Shown: positions 1 to 10,112, counted from the stretch's first letter. The stretch is DNA of 42,367 nucleotides from an uncultured Clostridia bacterium (GCA_905235475.1 CAJOLU010000006.1:1-42367); one strand, 5' to 3'. Notes: a model not told the origin generated them from the letters alone. Program-made: numbers and translations.

Positions 1-3000
1 ACACTAGTTCGAGGCGCAGACTACACAGCACTTGCTGCAGATTATGCAAACAACATTAATGTTGGAACTGCAACAGTAACAATAAGAGCAATTGCTGGTG
101 GAAACTATGTGGGAACAAACAGCGCAACATTTGAAATTGTTGCAAGAGATTTGAGTAGCACGGGCATAACAATTGCGGCAGTTGCTAATCAAACCTACAC
201 AAGAGCAGCAATCACTCCAACACCAACTGTTACAGATAGTGTTAGGGCGGTTGGAGAACAAACCCTTGTTGCTGGAACCACAGAAGATGCTTTAGGTGAC
301 TTTGTTTATAGTTATGTTCAAAATGTTGAGGCTGGAACAGCAACAATTATCATAACTGGTAGAAATAACTACGCAGGAACAAATAGCACAACATTTGTTA
401 TTGAACAAATGACTATTGCTGGCTTTACCGCAACATTAACACAAACTGAATACACTTATGACGGAACAGAACATGAACCATTGGCGATTGTTAAATGGGA
501 TGACTACACACTAAATGTTGGCAGTGAATACACAATTAGATATGAAGACAATGTTCACGCAGGAACGAACACTGCAAAAGCAATTATTGAAGGAACTGGA
601 AACTACAAAGGTTCACAAACTTTAACATTCACAATTGTTCCAATGGCATTAGACAGACTTGAACTTGATGCATATAGTGCAACCTACACAACAGAAGTTC
701 TATTAACAGATGCAAATATTACTCACATTTGGGCAAAATATAACACAACAACAATTGATGTTGACCCACAATATGCGAACATTTCCTACACAAGAAATGG
801 AACAACCACAACAGACTTTATAAACGTTGGAGAAATTGTTGTCACCGTTTCTGGAACAAGTGACTTCATAGGAGAAGCAAGTGCAACATTCACAATTTTG
901 GCAAAGAACATTCTTGATGAAAATGTTGTTGTGGTTTACTACATTAACACATTAGATAACATAATTGCTTACTCAAAATATGTTAATGGAGAAAGAGTTT
1001 TGGTTAAACTTAATGACCAAGACGAAGAAGTTGTTATAACTCAAGCTGAACTTGACCAAACATATATTGGACAAGAAATTAGTTTTGAAGTTAGATATAT
1101 CTATGGCACTGAAGAATACACTGAAACCGAACTTGATGAAGAAAACAACGAAATAACAGTTGTTCAAACTCGTGACAAAGTTCACGTTCTAACAAACGAT
1201 GAATTCACACAAGTTTATGCTTACAGAGCAAGTGAAGAAAGTGCTTGGGATGAAGCAAATGTTCAAATGGCTAAAGTTGGATACTACGAATTAAGAGTGT
1301 TGGGAACTGGAAACTATGCTGGAACAGCAATTCTATCCTACATTGTTAAACCAGTTGAATTCAACACAACAAACATTCAAATAACTGTTCAAAACAAGAC
1401 CTACACAGGCGATATAATAACACTTGGCTCAAGCGACATTGTTGTTAGAGATATTTTAAATGACCAAGTTATTCCATTTGCAGACTTAATTATTGACTAT
1501 GATGAATATGGTTGGGTTAACGCTGGAACAACATATGTTAAGATTAGTGTTAGAAGTGGTGCTTTTGATGGTGGATATGACGGAAATGTTATAACTGTTG
1601 AATGCACAATCTTGCAAAGAAGTATGACAGATTATGCTGAATGGTTTAACTTTGGGGTTGAGAATATCACAAGAATCTATAATAGAGAAGCATATGATGC
1701 AAGCAACACTGCAATCACAACAAGATATTATAGACACGAAAATGTTGCAGCTAATGAACAAACACTTGTTTTGGGTACAGACTTTGAAGCAACATACACA
1801 AACAATGTTAATGCTGGAGAGGCAACAGTTACAATTAATGGAATTGGAAACTTTACTGGAACTTGGACATTTAACTTCACAATCACTCCAAAACACATTA
1901 ACAATGAAGATTCATCTTTAGATTTTGTAACAGAAACAGCTGTTCAAAGCACAAACATCTATGATGGACAAAACAAAAAACAAACTCCAACATTTATGTA
2001 TAAAGATGTTGAATTAGATGCTGGAATAGACTACACATTCACATATCAAAAACAAAACAAACAAGGAAATTGGGAAGCTATTGCAAATGCAGATAGTGCT
2101 AGCGAATTTACATTGCCAGGTAGTTACAAGATTATTGCAACAGGCGTGGCAAATGGAAACTTTACTGGAACAAGAGAAATTGTGTTTATTATCACAACAA
2201 GACCACTCACAGAACTTGTAATCACTCCAAGTGAAGTAACTTATGATGGCACTCCATTTAACCTTGCATTTGAAAATTATGATGAAAGTGATGCACACAC
2301 ACCATATGTTGTTGTTAAAGATTACTACAACACAGTTGTTGATACAGATAAATTTGATATAGAATACTACACTTGCACACTTAACTTAGATGGAACTTAT
2401 GTTGTTGGCACTCAATTCACACCAGACTTCACAACAGCAACAACATTTGTTGTTAGAGCGGTTTCTAAAGAAGACTCTGGATATTCTGAAAGTGCAGAAA
2501 GTTTGTTCACAATAAAAACAAAAGCTCTTGAAACAACAATGGTTCTTGGAGTTCAAGATATGCCATACACAAACGCAGAAAGAACTCAAGAAAACTTACA
2601 CTTAACTTATGATGGGCAAGAAGATGGACTTGCACTTGTTCTTAACACAGACTACACAGTCACATATTCAGATAACATAAATGCTGGAGAGGCAACAATC
2701 ACAATCACAGGTATTGGTAACTATAGTGGAACAATCACAGTTACATTTAATATCACACAAGTTAACATATCAGACATCACGTTTAACCCAGAGAATGTTT
2801 TAGATAAAGAGTTTAATGGAAGCGCAAGAGGTGCAACAGAAGATGAACTTAGTGCAATTCTAAACTACGCTCCATATGGAAACCTTGGTCTTGGAACAGA
2901 CTTCAATGTTTCTTACCTAGAAGATGAAAGAATTAATGTTAACAATGGATATGACTACACTGTTGTTCTAACAGGTATCACAAACTTTACTGGAGAAGTA

Positions 3001-6000
3001 ACTTTAACCTTTAAGATTTTGCCTAAATCTATTGCGGGTGCAGAAATTGAAATTGAAGCAATTGAAAATGGAGAAATCACATTCACATCTAACTTAATTG
3101 CTCCAGAACAAACAGTTTATGATAACTCAATCTTGGATGCAACAAACAATGCAACAGTTCTTGTTAAAGATGTTGACTTCACCTACGACTTTGAAGTTGT
3201 GGGCTATGACAACACCAATGTAACAAGAGATGAAAGCAATAATGTTGTTCAAAACAAAGCAATCGTTAAGATTAATGGTATTGGAAACTATAAACTTAGC
3301 AACTATATTGAATTCACAATCATTCCAAAAGCAATTGAAGATGATGACATTATCATCGCTCCAATTGATGAACTTCCATATCTTGCAACAGCACAAACTC
3401 CAACAACAGAAGTAACTTGGTTGCAAGACGGTGAAACAATCACATTAGTTGAAGGAACAGATTTTGCCTTCTCTTATGAAAACAACTTAAATGTTGGTGA
3501 AGAGGCTAAAATTATTGTAACAGCAACTCCAAATGGAAACTTTGTTGGTTCTAAATTCATCTACTTCACAATTATTGCAGCAGACATTAGTCTTTGTGAT
3601 GTGGAATATGTTGACGAAGTTGTTTATAACAGAACTGTTCAAGAAGTTGTTCCAACAATCGTTTTGGGTGAGGTTGAACTCACAGAAGGAGTTGACTACT
3701 TCTTAACATACATTGGAGATACCACAAATGTGGGAGAAGTTACAATCAAGATTACTGCAATGGGCAATAACATTGTTGGAGAAAGATTTGTAACATATAA
3801 TATCACAAGAAAAGAACTCACAAATAATGATATCACAATCACAGGTCTATATAATTCCTACACATACACTGGTTATGCAATTGAGCCAACAGGTCCAGAA
3901 TTAATTAACGGCTTGTCAATTTTGGTTAGCGAAGTTGAAGGATTGTTTGGAAACAACCTTCATATTGGAACAGAATATGTGGCAACATATTCAGCAAACC
4001 ACACAAATGTTAGTGACTCTCCAGTTACAATGACGATTGAATTTGTTGGAAACTATGTTGGAAGTGTGACAAGAACATTTAACATCACAAGAAAAGCAAT
4101 AACAGACAATGATGTTGTGCTTAAAGTTGTTGCAACAAATGAAGAATTAACTTATAGTGGTTCTGAAATAACTCCAACAATTGTGGTGGAATACAACGGA
4201 AGAACATACACAAATGACAGCACAAACTTTGAAATAACATATTCAAATAATGTTGAAGCAGGAACTGCAAGGATTACTCTTAACGGAAGTTCTATTGAAA
4301 ATGGAAACTTTATTGGTGAAACATACATTGAGTTTGAAATTGCAAAGAAAGTGGTTAATGATTTAACAGACTTTTATGTGTTGGTTGGTGGAGTTCAAGA
4401 TTATGAAACAACCTATAACACAACATATCAAGAGCCACAAATCACAATCACACCAACTTTTGCTGATGCAGAAGAACTTGTTTTGGGAACAGACTTTACA
4501 GTTATCTACAGAAACAATAGAAACACAACAAACGCTGCAGAAATTGAAATAACATTCATTAACAACTATAGCGGAACTGTTAGCACATTCTTCACAATTA
4601 ATGCAAAAAATATTGATGAAATCGTGTTCAGCGACATTGAATCTCCAACATATGATGGCACAGAGCATATGCTCCTTCCAACACTAGCATTTGCAGGTGA
4701 TAACCCATTATCTAATGATAGTTACACTTATAAATACTTTAGAACTTATGTTGAGGGCGAAATCAATGAAGAAACAACAGACTTTATCAACGCTGGAGAA
4801 ATTATTATTGAATTTACAGGTGTGGGCAACTACACAGGAATAACAACAGTAAGTTATTCAATCCTTAAGAAGAACTTAAATGATGCTGATGTTAGGGCTT
4901 ATGTTGAAGACCAAGTTTACACAAGGTTTAGGATTGAACCAAACTTCGAAATTGTTTATAATGAAATGACTTTAACAGAACTAGATGCAAATGATAAAAC
5001 AACTTCAACGCACTTCACAATTACATATGGTTCAAATAATAAGAACAATATGGATGTAAGTAGTGGTGGAATTATTATCATTACTGCAAAAGATGCTTCA
5101 AACTATAGTGGTTCAAAAGAAATAACATTTAACATTTTGAAAAAGACAATCACAGACCTAGATATTATTGTGGAAGATAGAATATACAACGGAAGGCCAC
5201 AAGAATCTGATATTGTGATCACACACAATGGCGAAAGGTTGAGAAAAGGTGTTGACTTTACAGCAGTTTACTCTAATAACACAAATGTTGGAAGAGCAAG
5301 TGTTACAATCACAGGTATTGAAAACTATTGTGACGAAAGAGTTGAAACCTTCTTGATTGCAGGAAAAGCTTTAACTCCACAAAACATAAACTGTGAATGG
5401 GATACTTTAGATGGAGAATTGAACTTAACATACAGAATGGTTGCATATGAACCAAGATTCATTCTATACATTTTGGATGAAGAAAATAATCAGTGGACTG
5501 AACTAACAGAAACTGTTGACTACACATATGAATATAGAAACAACATTAATGCAAGCACGCCAGGACACCCAGCAGAGTTGGTTATTTCAGGACAGAACAA
5601 CTACACTGGTACAGTTGTCATTGAATTTGAGATTAAGCCAAGGGATATTAATGATCCAAATGTTGAATTTCCAAACTTTGAACCTCAAACCTACACTGGT
5701 GGACAAATTAAATTCTCAATTATTGGAACATATCTCAACACATTCTTGGTTGAAAACGAAGCATTCACAGTAACTTGGGAAAATAACATAAATGTAACGC
5801 AACCAAACAATTTAGCACAAATTACAATAACTGGTATTAATAACTACGCAGGAACAAGAGTTCTATACTTTGAAATCACGCCAAAAGCAATTGATAGCGT
5901 TATTCTAGACACAAACTTTGTTGCATTTAATATGGAAGATCAAAGTGGCTTAATAGACCCAGTTGTTTATGCTGGAATAGATATTTTGAACCCAACAACA

Positions 6001-7650
6001 GATTATGAACTTAAATTCTTTAGAAATTATGTTCCAGGACTAACCACCGTTGAGACAACAGATTTCACAAGTGCTGGAATTATAACAATTGTTGTTAATG
6101 GTATTAATAACTACACAGGAACAAGAACTGCAACATTCACAATTGCTGCCAAGAACATTGCTGATAGTGATGTTTATATAACTGGACTTGTTAAAAACAT
6201 TTTCTACCAAGGTGGAAATGAAATAACACAAGATTTAACCATAACATTTATGGACTACACACTTGTTGAAAATGAAGACGTCATAATTAGCTATGAAGAC
6301 AACATTAATGTTGGAATGGCAACAATCACAATAACAGCTGTTGCTGGTGGAAACTTTGAAGGATATAGAACACTTAACTTCACAATCAACAAAATTAAAC
6401 CATACATTAATCCAATAGTTGAAGACAAGATTTACTTTGTTGGAGATGAACTTCCTGAAATTATGCTTTCAGAGGGTGACACAGATGGAACAATCTACTG
6501 GATTGAAAATAGAACAATTTTGGCTGGAGAACAAATTTATAGCTTTAACTTTATTCCAACAGACACAAGAAACTATGACACATACTCATCAACCATTATG
6601 ATTGTTGGAACACCAATTGTTATTGAAACAATTGAGATAAAAGATCTCACAAAAACAACCTACACAGCATATGATAAATTCTCAACTGAAGGGGTTTATG
6701 TTGAGGCGACCTACAACAATGGTAACATAAGAGTTTTGGATGAAGATGAATATTCATTCAGTATTCCAAACGACACAGAACTCACTGTTGATGATAACGT
6801 TATTGTTGTGGTAACACCACTTAAATCTGATTTGGAAGACAGTGTTGAAATTGTTGTTAATCCAGTTGAACTCACTGTTGAATTTGGCGAGAAAGTTGAC
6901 TTTATCGAAACAGAGGAAATTCAATTCGTTGAAGTTAATGTTGAAGGATTGATTGAAGACCACGATGCTGAAATCGTTGTTAACTACATCAACCAAGAAA
7001 CAGAAGAAGTATCTAATGGATTTATTGATAGCGGAGTTTACACTGTTCGTGTTGTCGCTAACAATAAGAACTATAAGATAATTAACGATGCTGAAATTGA
7101 AATCAATGTTCGAGTTGGAATCATTTCCTCCGAAGATGGAAGAGTGACAGTTATTAGCGAACTTGGTTTTGATAATGATGTTAGGGTAACCTTAACTGAA
7201 GTTGAAGGAGATGCGGATTTGCGTGCAATTCTTGGAAACTTTAGATATCAAACCGAAAAAGTTTATATTGTTCAACTTTGGAAAGGTGATGAGGAATATC
7301 AGCCAGACTTTGATATGATAATTAGAATTCAAACTGAAGCAAGAATACTTAACAATGATGCACTAAAAGCATATATTAAATCGTTAACTTCACCAAACTA
7401 TTCAAAAATTGAATTTACAACTGATGAGAACGATTATGTTGAATTTAATACTAATTCAACAGGAGTGTTCATCTTGTCAACAGCCAACACTTCGGTTGGA
7501 GTTTCTGGATGGCTATATATTCTCATTCTTGGACTTGTTATTTTGATAATTATTATGTTTGCTGTGCTTGAATATTTGAGAAGAAAACATAGAGCAAAAA
7601 GACTTATTATGCAACAACAAGAACTTGAAGAACCTTCTGAAGAAGAATAA
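1..7650 (+). CDS. Giant MBG-repeat surface protein, 3' part (5' end outside window)
   Basis: The frame is open from base 1, so the start lies upstream; 2549 residues are visible. About 25 degenerate units of 80-100 residues follow one another, each ending in a core like NNVNAGTATITITGIGNYSG followed by TFNITKK-type strands, the pattern of MBG-type bacterial beta domains. After the repeats (near base 6610) comes an Ig-like segment of the Big_3 kind, another beta module and a Ser/Thr-containing stretch. A single hydrophobic helix at about 7500-7575 is followed by a basic patch (RRKHRAKR) and an acidic tail. There is no LPxTG motif, so I infer anchoring by the membrane helix, not by sortase. The likely role is a long wall-spanning stalk or adhesin, which is inference. 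Translation ends just before a strong bidirectional hairpin. Confidence 0.85.
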   Translation, partial: TLVRGADYTALAADYANNINVGTATVTIRAIAGGNYVGTNSATFEIVARDLSSTGITIAAVANQTYTRAAITPTPTVTDSVRAVGEQTLVAGTTEDALGDFVYSYVQNVEAGTATIIITGRNNYAGTNSTTFVIEQMTIAGFTATLTQTEYTYDGTEHEPLAIVKWDDYTLNVGSEYTIRYEDNVHAGTNTAKAIIEGTGNYKGSQTLTFTIVPMALDRLELDAYSATYTTEVLLTDANITHIWAKYNTTTIDVDPQYANISYTRNGTTTTDFINVGEIVVTVSGTSDFIGEASATFTILAKNILDENVVVVYYINTLDNIIAYSKYVNGERVLVKLNDQDEEVVITQAELDQTYIGQEISFEVRYIYGTEEYTETELDEENNEITVVQTRDKVHVLTNDEFTQVYAYRASEESAWDEANVQMAKVGYYELRVLGTGNYAGTAILSYIVKPVEFNTTNIQITVQNKTYTGDIITLGSSDIVVRDILNDQVIPFADLIIDYDEYGWVNAGTTYVKISVRSGAFDGGYDGNVITVECTILQRSMTDYAEWFNFGVENITRIYNREAYDASNTAITTRYYRHENVAANEQTLVLGTDFEATYTNNVNAGEATVTINGIGNFTGTWTFNFTITPKHINNEDSSLDFVTETAVQSTNIYDGQNKKQTPTFMYKDVELDAGIDYTFTYQKQNKQGNWEAIANADSASEFTLPGSYKIIATGVANGNFTGTREIVFIITTRPLTELVITPSEVTYDGTPFNLAFENYDESDAHTPYVVVKDYYNTVVDTDKFDIEYYTCTLNLDGTYVVGTQFTPDFTTATTFVVRAVSKEDSGYSESAESLFTIKTKALETTMVLGVQDMPYTNAERTQENLHLTYDGQEDGLALVLNTDYTVTYSDNINAGEATITITGIGNYSGTITVTFNITQVNISDITFNPENVLDKEFNGSARGATEDELSAILNYAPYGNLGLGTDFNVSYLEDERINVNNGYDYTVVLTGITNFTGEVTLTFKILPKSIAGAEIEIEAIENGEITFTSNLIAPEQTVYDNSILDATNNATVLVKDVDFTYDFEVVGYDNTNVTRDESNNVVQNKAIVKINGIGNYKLSNYIEFTIIPKAIEDDDIIIAPIDELPYLATAQTPTTEVTWLQDGETITLVEGTDFAFSYENNLNVGEEAKIIVTATPNGNFVGSKFIYFTIIAADISLCDVEYVDEVVYNRTVQEVVPTIVLGEVELTEGVDYFLTYIGDTTNVGEVTIKITAMGNNIVGERFVTYNITRKELTNNDITITGLYNSYTYTGYAIEPTGPELINGLSILVSEVEGLFGNNLHIGTEYVATYSANHTNVSDSPVTMTIEFVGNYVGSVTRTFNITRKAITDNDVVLKVVATNEELTYSGSEITPTIVVEYNGRTYTNDSTNFEITYSNNVEAGTARITLNGSSIENGNFIGETYIEFEIAKKVVNDLTDFYVLVGGVQDYETTYNTTYQEPQITITPTFADAEELVLGTDFTVIYRNNRNTTNAAEIEITFINNYSGTVSTFFTINAKNIDEIVFSDIESPTYDGTEHMLLPTLAFAGDNPLSNDSYTYKYFRTYVEGEINEETTDFINAGEIIIEFTGVGNYTGITTVSYSILKKNLNDADVRAYVEDQVYTRFRIEPNFEIVYNEMTLTELDANDKTTSTHFTITYGSNNKNNMDVSSGGIIIITAKDASNYSGSKEITFNILKKTITDLDIIVEDRIYNGRPQESDIVITHNGERLRKGVDFTAVYSNNTNVGRASVTITGIENYCDERVETFLIAGKALTPQNINCEWDTLDGELNLTYRMVAYEPRFILYILDEENNQWTELTETVDYTYEYRNNINASTPGHPAELVISGQNNYTGTVVIEFEIKPRDINDPNVEFPNFEPQTYTGGQIKFSIIGTYLNTFLVENEAFTVTWENNINVTQPNNLAQITITGINNYAGTRVLYFEITPKAIDSVILDTNFVAFNMEDQSGLIDPVVYAGIDILNPTTDYELKFFRNYVPGLTTVETTDFTSAGIITIVVNGINNYTGTRTATFTIAAKNIADSDVYITGLVKNIFYQGGNEITQDLTITFMDYTLVENEDVIISYEDNINVGMATITITAVAGGNFEGYRTLNFTINKIKPYINPIVEDKIYFVGDELPEIMLSEGDTDGTIYWIENRTILAGEQIYSFNFIPTDTRNYDTYSSTIMIVGTPIVIETIEIKDLTKTTYTAYDKFSTEGVYVEATYNNGNIRVLDEDEYSFSIPNDTELTVDDNVIVVVTPLKSDLEDSVEIVVNPVELTVEFGEKVDFIETEEIQFVEVNVEGLIEDHDAEIVVNYINQETEEVSNGFIDSGVYTVRVVANNKNYKIINDAEIEINVRVGIISSEDGRVTVISELGFDNDVRVTLTEVEGDADLRAILGNFRYQTEKVYIVQLWKGDEEYQPDFDMIIRIQTEARILNNDALKAYIKSLTSPNYSKIEFTTDENDYVEFNTNSTGVFILSTANTSVGVSGWLYILILGLVILIIIMFAVLEYLRRKHRAKRLIMQQQELEEPSEEE
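40..6600 (+). repeat. Tandem array of about 25 degenerate MBG-like protein repeats
   Basis: Counted by eye from the recurring core [N/D]N-x-N-[A/V]G-x-[A]-x-[I/V]-T-I-x-[G]-x-[G/N]-N-[Y/F]-x-G. The units are diverged at DNA level, so this is a protein-level repeat, not a simple DNA repeat. Three units (near 780-900, 4735-4860 and 6005-6150) belong to a variant type in which TTDF precedes the N/SAGE/I-I-I strand. Confidence 0.8.
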
Positions 7651-7652
7651 AA

Positions 7653-7688
7653 AATAAAGCATTGAATTAATCAATGCTTTATTTTTTT
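7653..7688. terminator. Bidirectional terminator
   Basis: A perfect 13-bp stem (7653-7665 with 7671-7683) closes a 5-base loop and is followed by a T run. On the other strand it also has an A/T-flanked stem, so it can end both the surface-protein transcript and the reverse PRC-barrel gene. Confidence 0.85.
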
Positions 7689-8346
7689 ATACAACACAAT
7701 TTAATAAGTCAAATAGAGAGCCTCTTTCTTTTGCTGCGTTGATAAGAGAAATTGTAACAAGGCTATTTCTTCTTGCAAGGGTTATTCCATCTTTTGTAAC
7801 AAAATCACGAAAAAGTTTTTTTCCAAGCAAAAAACTGCCAGATTCCACTTTGATTGGAACTTTTGTTGCCACAACAACTTTTTGTTCAACGTTCTTTGCT
7901 TTTTCAATTTTGTTTTTGGGTGCGAAATTATGCTTTTTGTGATTTGAGTTATCATTAATCACAATAACTTCGTTATTGGTGATGACATCATTTATTGAAA
8001 ACTCTTGTTTGTCTGTTATAATTTTTTCTATATATAATTTTTCGTTAATCACAATGTCCAAAACATTTCCTATATACTTTCCAAAAATAGTGAACACTTC
8101 TTTATTTAAAAAACTGATGGGATTTTCATTTTGTGACACAATGATTTTATGTTTGTTTTTAATCATAACATCATCACAAGTGGAAAACACATCACAATAA
8201 TTTACAATGCTTTTTATTTCGTTTTGGTTAATCAATAGGCTAACAAGTTTTCCGTTTTTGTTAAAAATTCCACTATCCACTTTTCCACATTTTGTGCCAT
8301 CAAAAATTGAAATAACATTTTTGTTTAATATGTCTTTATAATTCAT
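7687..8346 (-). CDS. PRC-barrel domain protein
   Basis: 219 residues with two PRC-barrel-like halves: residues about 5-40 (KNVISIFDGTKCGKVDSGIF) and about 80-115 (NKEVFTIFGKYIGNVLDIVI). This is the arrangement of the YrrD-like cytosolic proteins of clostridia. A polar linker (about 135-160, rich in K and N) leads to a C-terminal conserved-looking segment with LARRNSLVTISLINAA. An upstream in-frame start would add 17 residues, but ATG at 8346 is preceded by AGGAG seven bases away and begins exactly at the domain, so I use it. PRC-barrels bind RNA or protein partners and recur beside sporulation genes; the exact role here is not known. It runs convergently into the surface-protein gene. Confidence 0.75.
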   Translation of the reverse strand: MNYKDILNKNVISIFDGTKCGKVDSGIFNKNGKLVSLLINQNEIKSIVNYCDVFSTCDDVMIKNKHKIIVSQNENPISFLNKEVFTIFGKYIGNVLDIVINEKLYIEKIITDKQEFSINDVITNNEVIVINDNSNHKKHNFAPKNKIEKAKNVEQKVVVATKVPIKVESGSFLLGKKLFRDFVTKDGITLARRNSLVTISLINAAKERGSLFDLLNCVV

Positions 8347-8412
8347 TCGAAAACTCCTAGCAAAATGTATATGAAACAAAAGGATGTATAATGACAAATT
8401 TTTTAAATCTTG

Positions 8413-8441
8413 TTGTTAAATTTAAAAGACTGTGCTATAAT
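8413..8441 (+). promoter_or_regulatory. Sigma-A promoter for the SPFH/zinc-ribbon gene
   Basis: TTGTTA (8413-8418), 17-base spacer, extended TGC-TATAAT (-10 at 8436-8441). It lies 24 bases before the start codon. Confidence 0.75.
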
Positions 8442-8464
8442 TAGTTAACAAAAAGGGGAGAAAA

Positions 8465-9472
8465 ATGGGGCTTATAAAATTTTTTAAGAAATTATTTTCA
8501 AAAAAAGTTATTCAAATGCCAACCAAGAAACAAGACATCATAATTCAACCGCAGTCATCAGGTTACACAACAATAGAGATAGGACAGAAAATTTTGGTTG
8601 AACCTGGCTGGAATGCTGTTATTGTTGCAAAAGATAACATATTAGATGTTTTTTCCGAAGGAACGCATGAAATAAGTCTTGCTTATATTCCAAAAACCAC
8701 GAAAGCACTTGGGTTAGACAAAGGAAAAGTTGTGAAGAATGGGGCAACAGCAGAGGTTGTTTTGCCAACAAAATTTAAATGCGATTTATATTATGTGAGA
8801 ACGGAATATATTCAAGATCGTAAATGGCAAAGTGGAATGATTAGAGTTAAAGACAAGGGTAAGAAAAGATTTTCTTATAGTGCTGTTGGAACATACTCTT
8901 TTCAAGTTCAAGAGCCAGATAAATTTGTTAAATTATTTTTGATTGAATGGGCAAAAATAAAACCAGGGCGAGCAATCAAAAAACTAGATGTTTTGGTGTC
9001 TGAACAGATAACCGACATTTTGTGGTCTAAAAAGTTTAATGGGGCAAGCCTTTCGCAATATGACTTTGGAAATTTGATTCTAAAACCAATGGTGTATAAA
9101 AATTTTAGAAAATATGGAGTTGCAATTTCAGACATAAAACTTGATAACATAATTTATCCTCAAGATGTAAAACCAGAGAAATTTGATTCTGTTAGTGGAG
9201 AGGTTGTTGATGAAAATAAACAAGAAGAAAACAAAGAAACTTCTTCACAACCCCCAATAAATGAAGAAGAAAAACAAATTGAACACAAAGAAAAACCACT
9301 TATAATTGAAGAGGAAGAAAAACCTTTTATAGTTGAGGAAGAAGAAAAACAAATTCCATTTAAGTCATTTGACGAGAATGAAGTGGTGTGTAAAAGTTGT
9401 GGAACAAAGAACCCAAAGGGTAGCAAGTTCTGTAATCAATGTGGATTTATGTTAATTGAAGAAGGAGAATAA
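8465..9472 (+). CDS. SPFH/band-7-like (virion core protein type) protein with C-terminal zinc ribbon
   Basis: 335 residues. A basic amphipathic N-terminus (KFFKKLFSKK) precedes a beta-rich SPFH-like core (about 30-230), as in the YdjI-type bacterial family annotated as virion core protein or SPFH-zinc-ribbon. Residues about 240-300 form a Glu-rich linker with near-repeats of IEEEEKPF, then a zinc ribbon with C309, C312, C323 and C326 (CKSC...CNQC). The strong site GGGGAG precedes ATG 8465. The family is thought to sit at the membrane in envelope stress responses in Bacillus relatives; that role is transferred, not shown here. The gene is directly followed, one base on, by the DUF1858 gene, so the two are probably co-transcribed. 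Confidence 0.7.
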   Translation: MGLIKFFKKLFSKKVIQMPTKKQDIIIQPQSSGYTTIEIGQKILVEPGWNAVIVAKDNILDVFSEGTHEISLAYIPKTTKALGLDKGKVVKNGATAEVVLPTKFKCDLYYVRTEYIQDRKWQSGMIRVKDKGKKRFSYSAVGTYSFQVQEPDKFVKLFLIEWAKIKPGRAIKKLDVLVSEQITDILWSKKFNGASLSQYDFGNLILKPMVYKNFRKYGVAISDIKLDNIIYPQDVKPEKFDSVSGEVVDENKQEENKETSSQPPINEEEKQIEHKEKPLIIEEEEKPFIVEEEEKQIPFKSFDENEVVCKSCGTKNPKGSKFCNQCGFMLIEEGE

Positions 9473-9473
9473 A

Positions 9474-9788
9474 ATGGAAAAAGAAAAAATAACAAAACAG
9501 CCAGCATCAAAATCTGTTGCAGCGAAAAAAACATCTGTTAAGAAAACAACAGCCAAGCAAGAAACTGCAAAAGAAACATCAAAAAAATCAACAAGGAAAC
9601 AAATTTTCACCAAAGATATGACTCTTGGCGAAGTGTTAATGAAAAAGCCAGAGGCACAGGCAATTTTGTTTGGTTTTGGAATGCATTGTTTTGGTTGCCC
9701 AGTAACTCAATTTGAAACTCTTGAAGAGGCGGCAATGATGCATGATGTTGATTTAAAACTTTTGCTTAAAAAACTAAATGAAAACTAA
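9474..9788 (+). CDS. DUF1858 CxxC redox-disulfide domain protein
   Basis: 104 residues. The C-terminal 60 residues match the DUF1858 / hybrid-cluster-associated disulfide domain: MTLGEVLMKKPEAQAILFGF followed by the pair C72-x-x-C75 (CFGC) and LEEAAMMHDVD. The first 45 residues are a low-complexity Lys/Thr/Ala/Ser tail absent from typical 65-75-residue members. ATG 9474 has AAGGAG six bases upstream; an earlier in-frame ATG at 9456 inside the preceding gene lacks one. The domain is expected to cycle a disulfide near redox enzymes, but no hybrid cluster protein is visible nearby. Its stop overlaps the stop of the reverse LysM gene by four bases. Confidence 0.75.
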   Translation: MEKEKITKQPASKSVAAKKTSVKKTTAKQETAKETSKKSTRKQIFTKDMTLGEVLMKKPEAQAILFGFGMHCFGCPVTQFETLEEAAMMHDVDLKLLLKKLNEN

Positions 9789-10093
9789 ATCTCAAGCATT
9801 TGACCAATAAAAATATTTGTGATATTGTTTTTCTTTTTTAGTTCATCAATAGAGATATCATATTGTTTACAAATTCCAGCAATTGTTTCTGCTGGTTTAA
9901 CAATATGATATTTTTTATTTGTGGTGTTAATAATTAAACACTGCCCAACATACAAATTTTTGCCATATTTTCTCTCTAAAATTTGAGTGGGAATGTGGTA
10001 ATGTTTTGAAATGTCTTCAATTGTTTCATTTTGCAAAACTCTATGCAAAATGGTTGGATTAAAGATAACATTTTTGCCTAATGGTTTTATCAT
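9785..10093 (-). CDS. Double LysM domain protein
   Basis: 102 residues made almost entirely of two LysM units: about 15-55 (LHRVLQNETIEDISKHYHIP ... YVGQCLII) and about 59-102 (YHIVKPAETIAGICKQYDIS ... FIGQMLEI). LysM binds N-acetylglucosamine chains of peptidoglycan or chitin-like polymers. No signal peptide or membrane helix is visible. In spore formers such leaderless LysM proteins are often coat or cortex-associated, which would suit its sporulation-gene neighbours, but that is inference. AAGGA lies eight bases before ATG 10093. It converges with the DUF1858 gene with no terminator between. Confidence 0.8.
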   Translation of the reverse strand: MIKPLGKNVIFNPTILHRVLQNETIEDISKHYHIPTQILERKYGKNLYVGQCLIINTTNKKYHIVKPAETIAGICKQYDISIDELKKKNNITNIFIGQMLEI

Positions 10094-10112
10094 ATAATAT
10101 CCTTTTTAGTAT

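Noticed and set aside
1..6600. CRISPR-like or tandem DNA repeat array
   Set aside because: The periodicity is at protein level; DNA units differ in length and sequence and there are no constant repeats with unique spacers.
4..6996. Cys-rich reverse-strand reading frames inside the repeat protein
   Set aside because: They are antisense shadows of the regular ACA/GTT codon use of the repeats; none has a ribosome site or a family pattern.
8346..8397. 17-residue N-terminal extension of the PRC-barrel protein
   Set aside because: The upstream start lacks a ribosome site, while ATG 8346 has AGGAG at good spacing and begins the domain.
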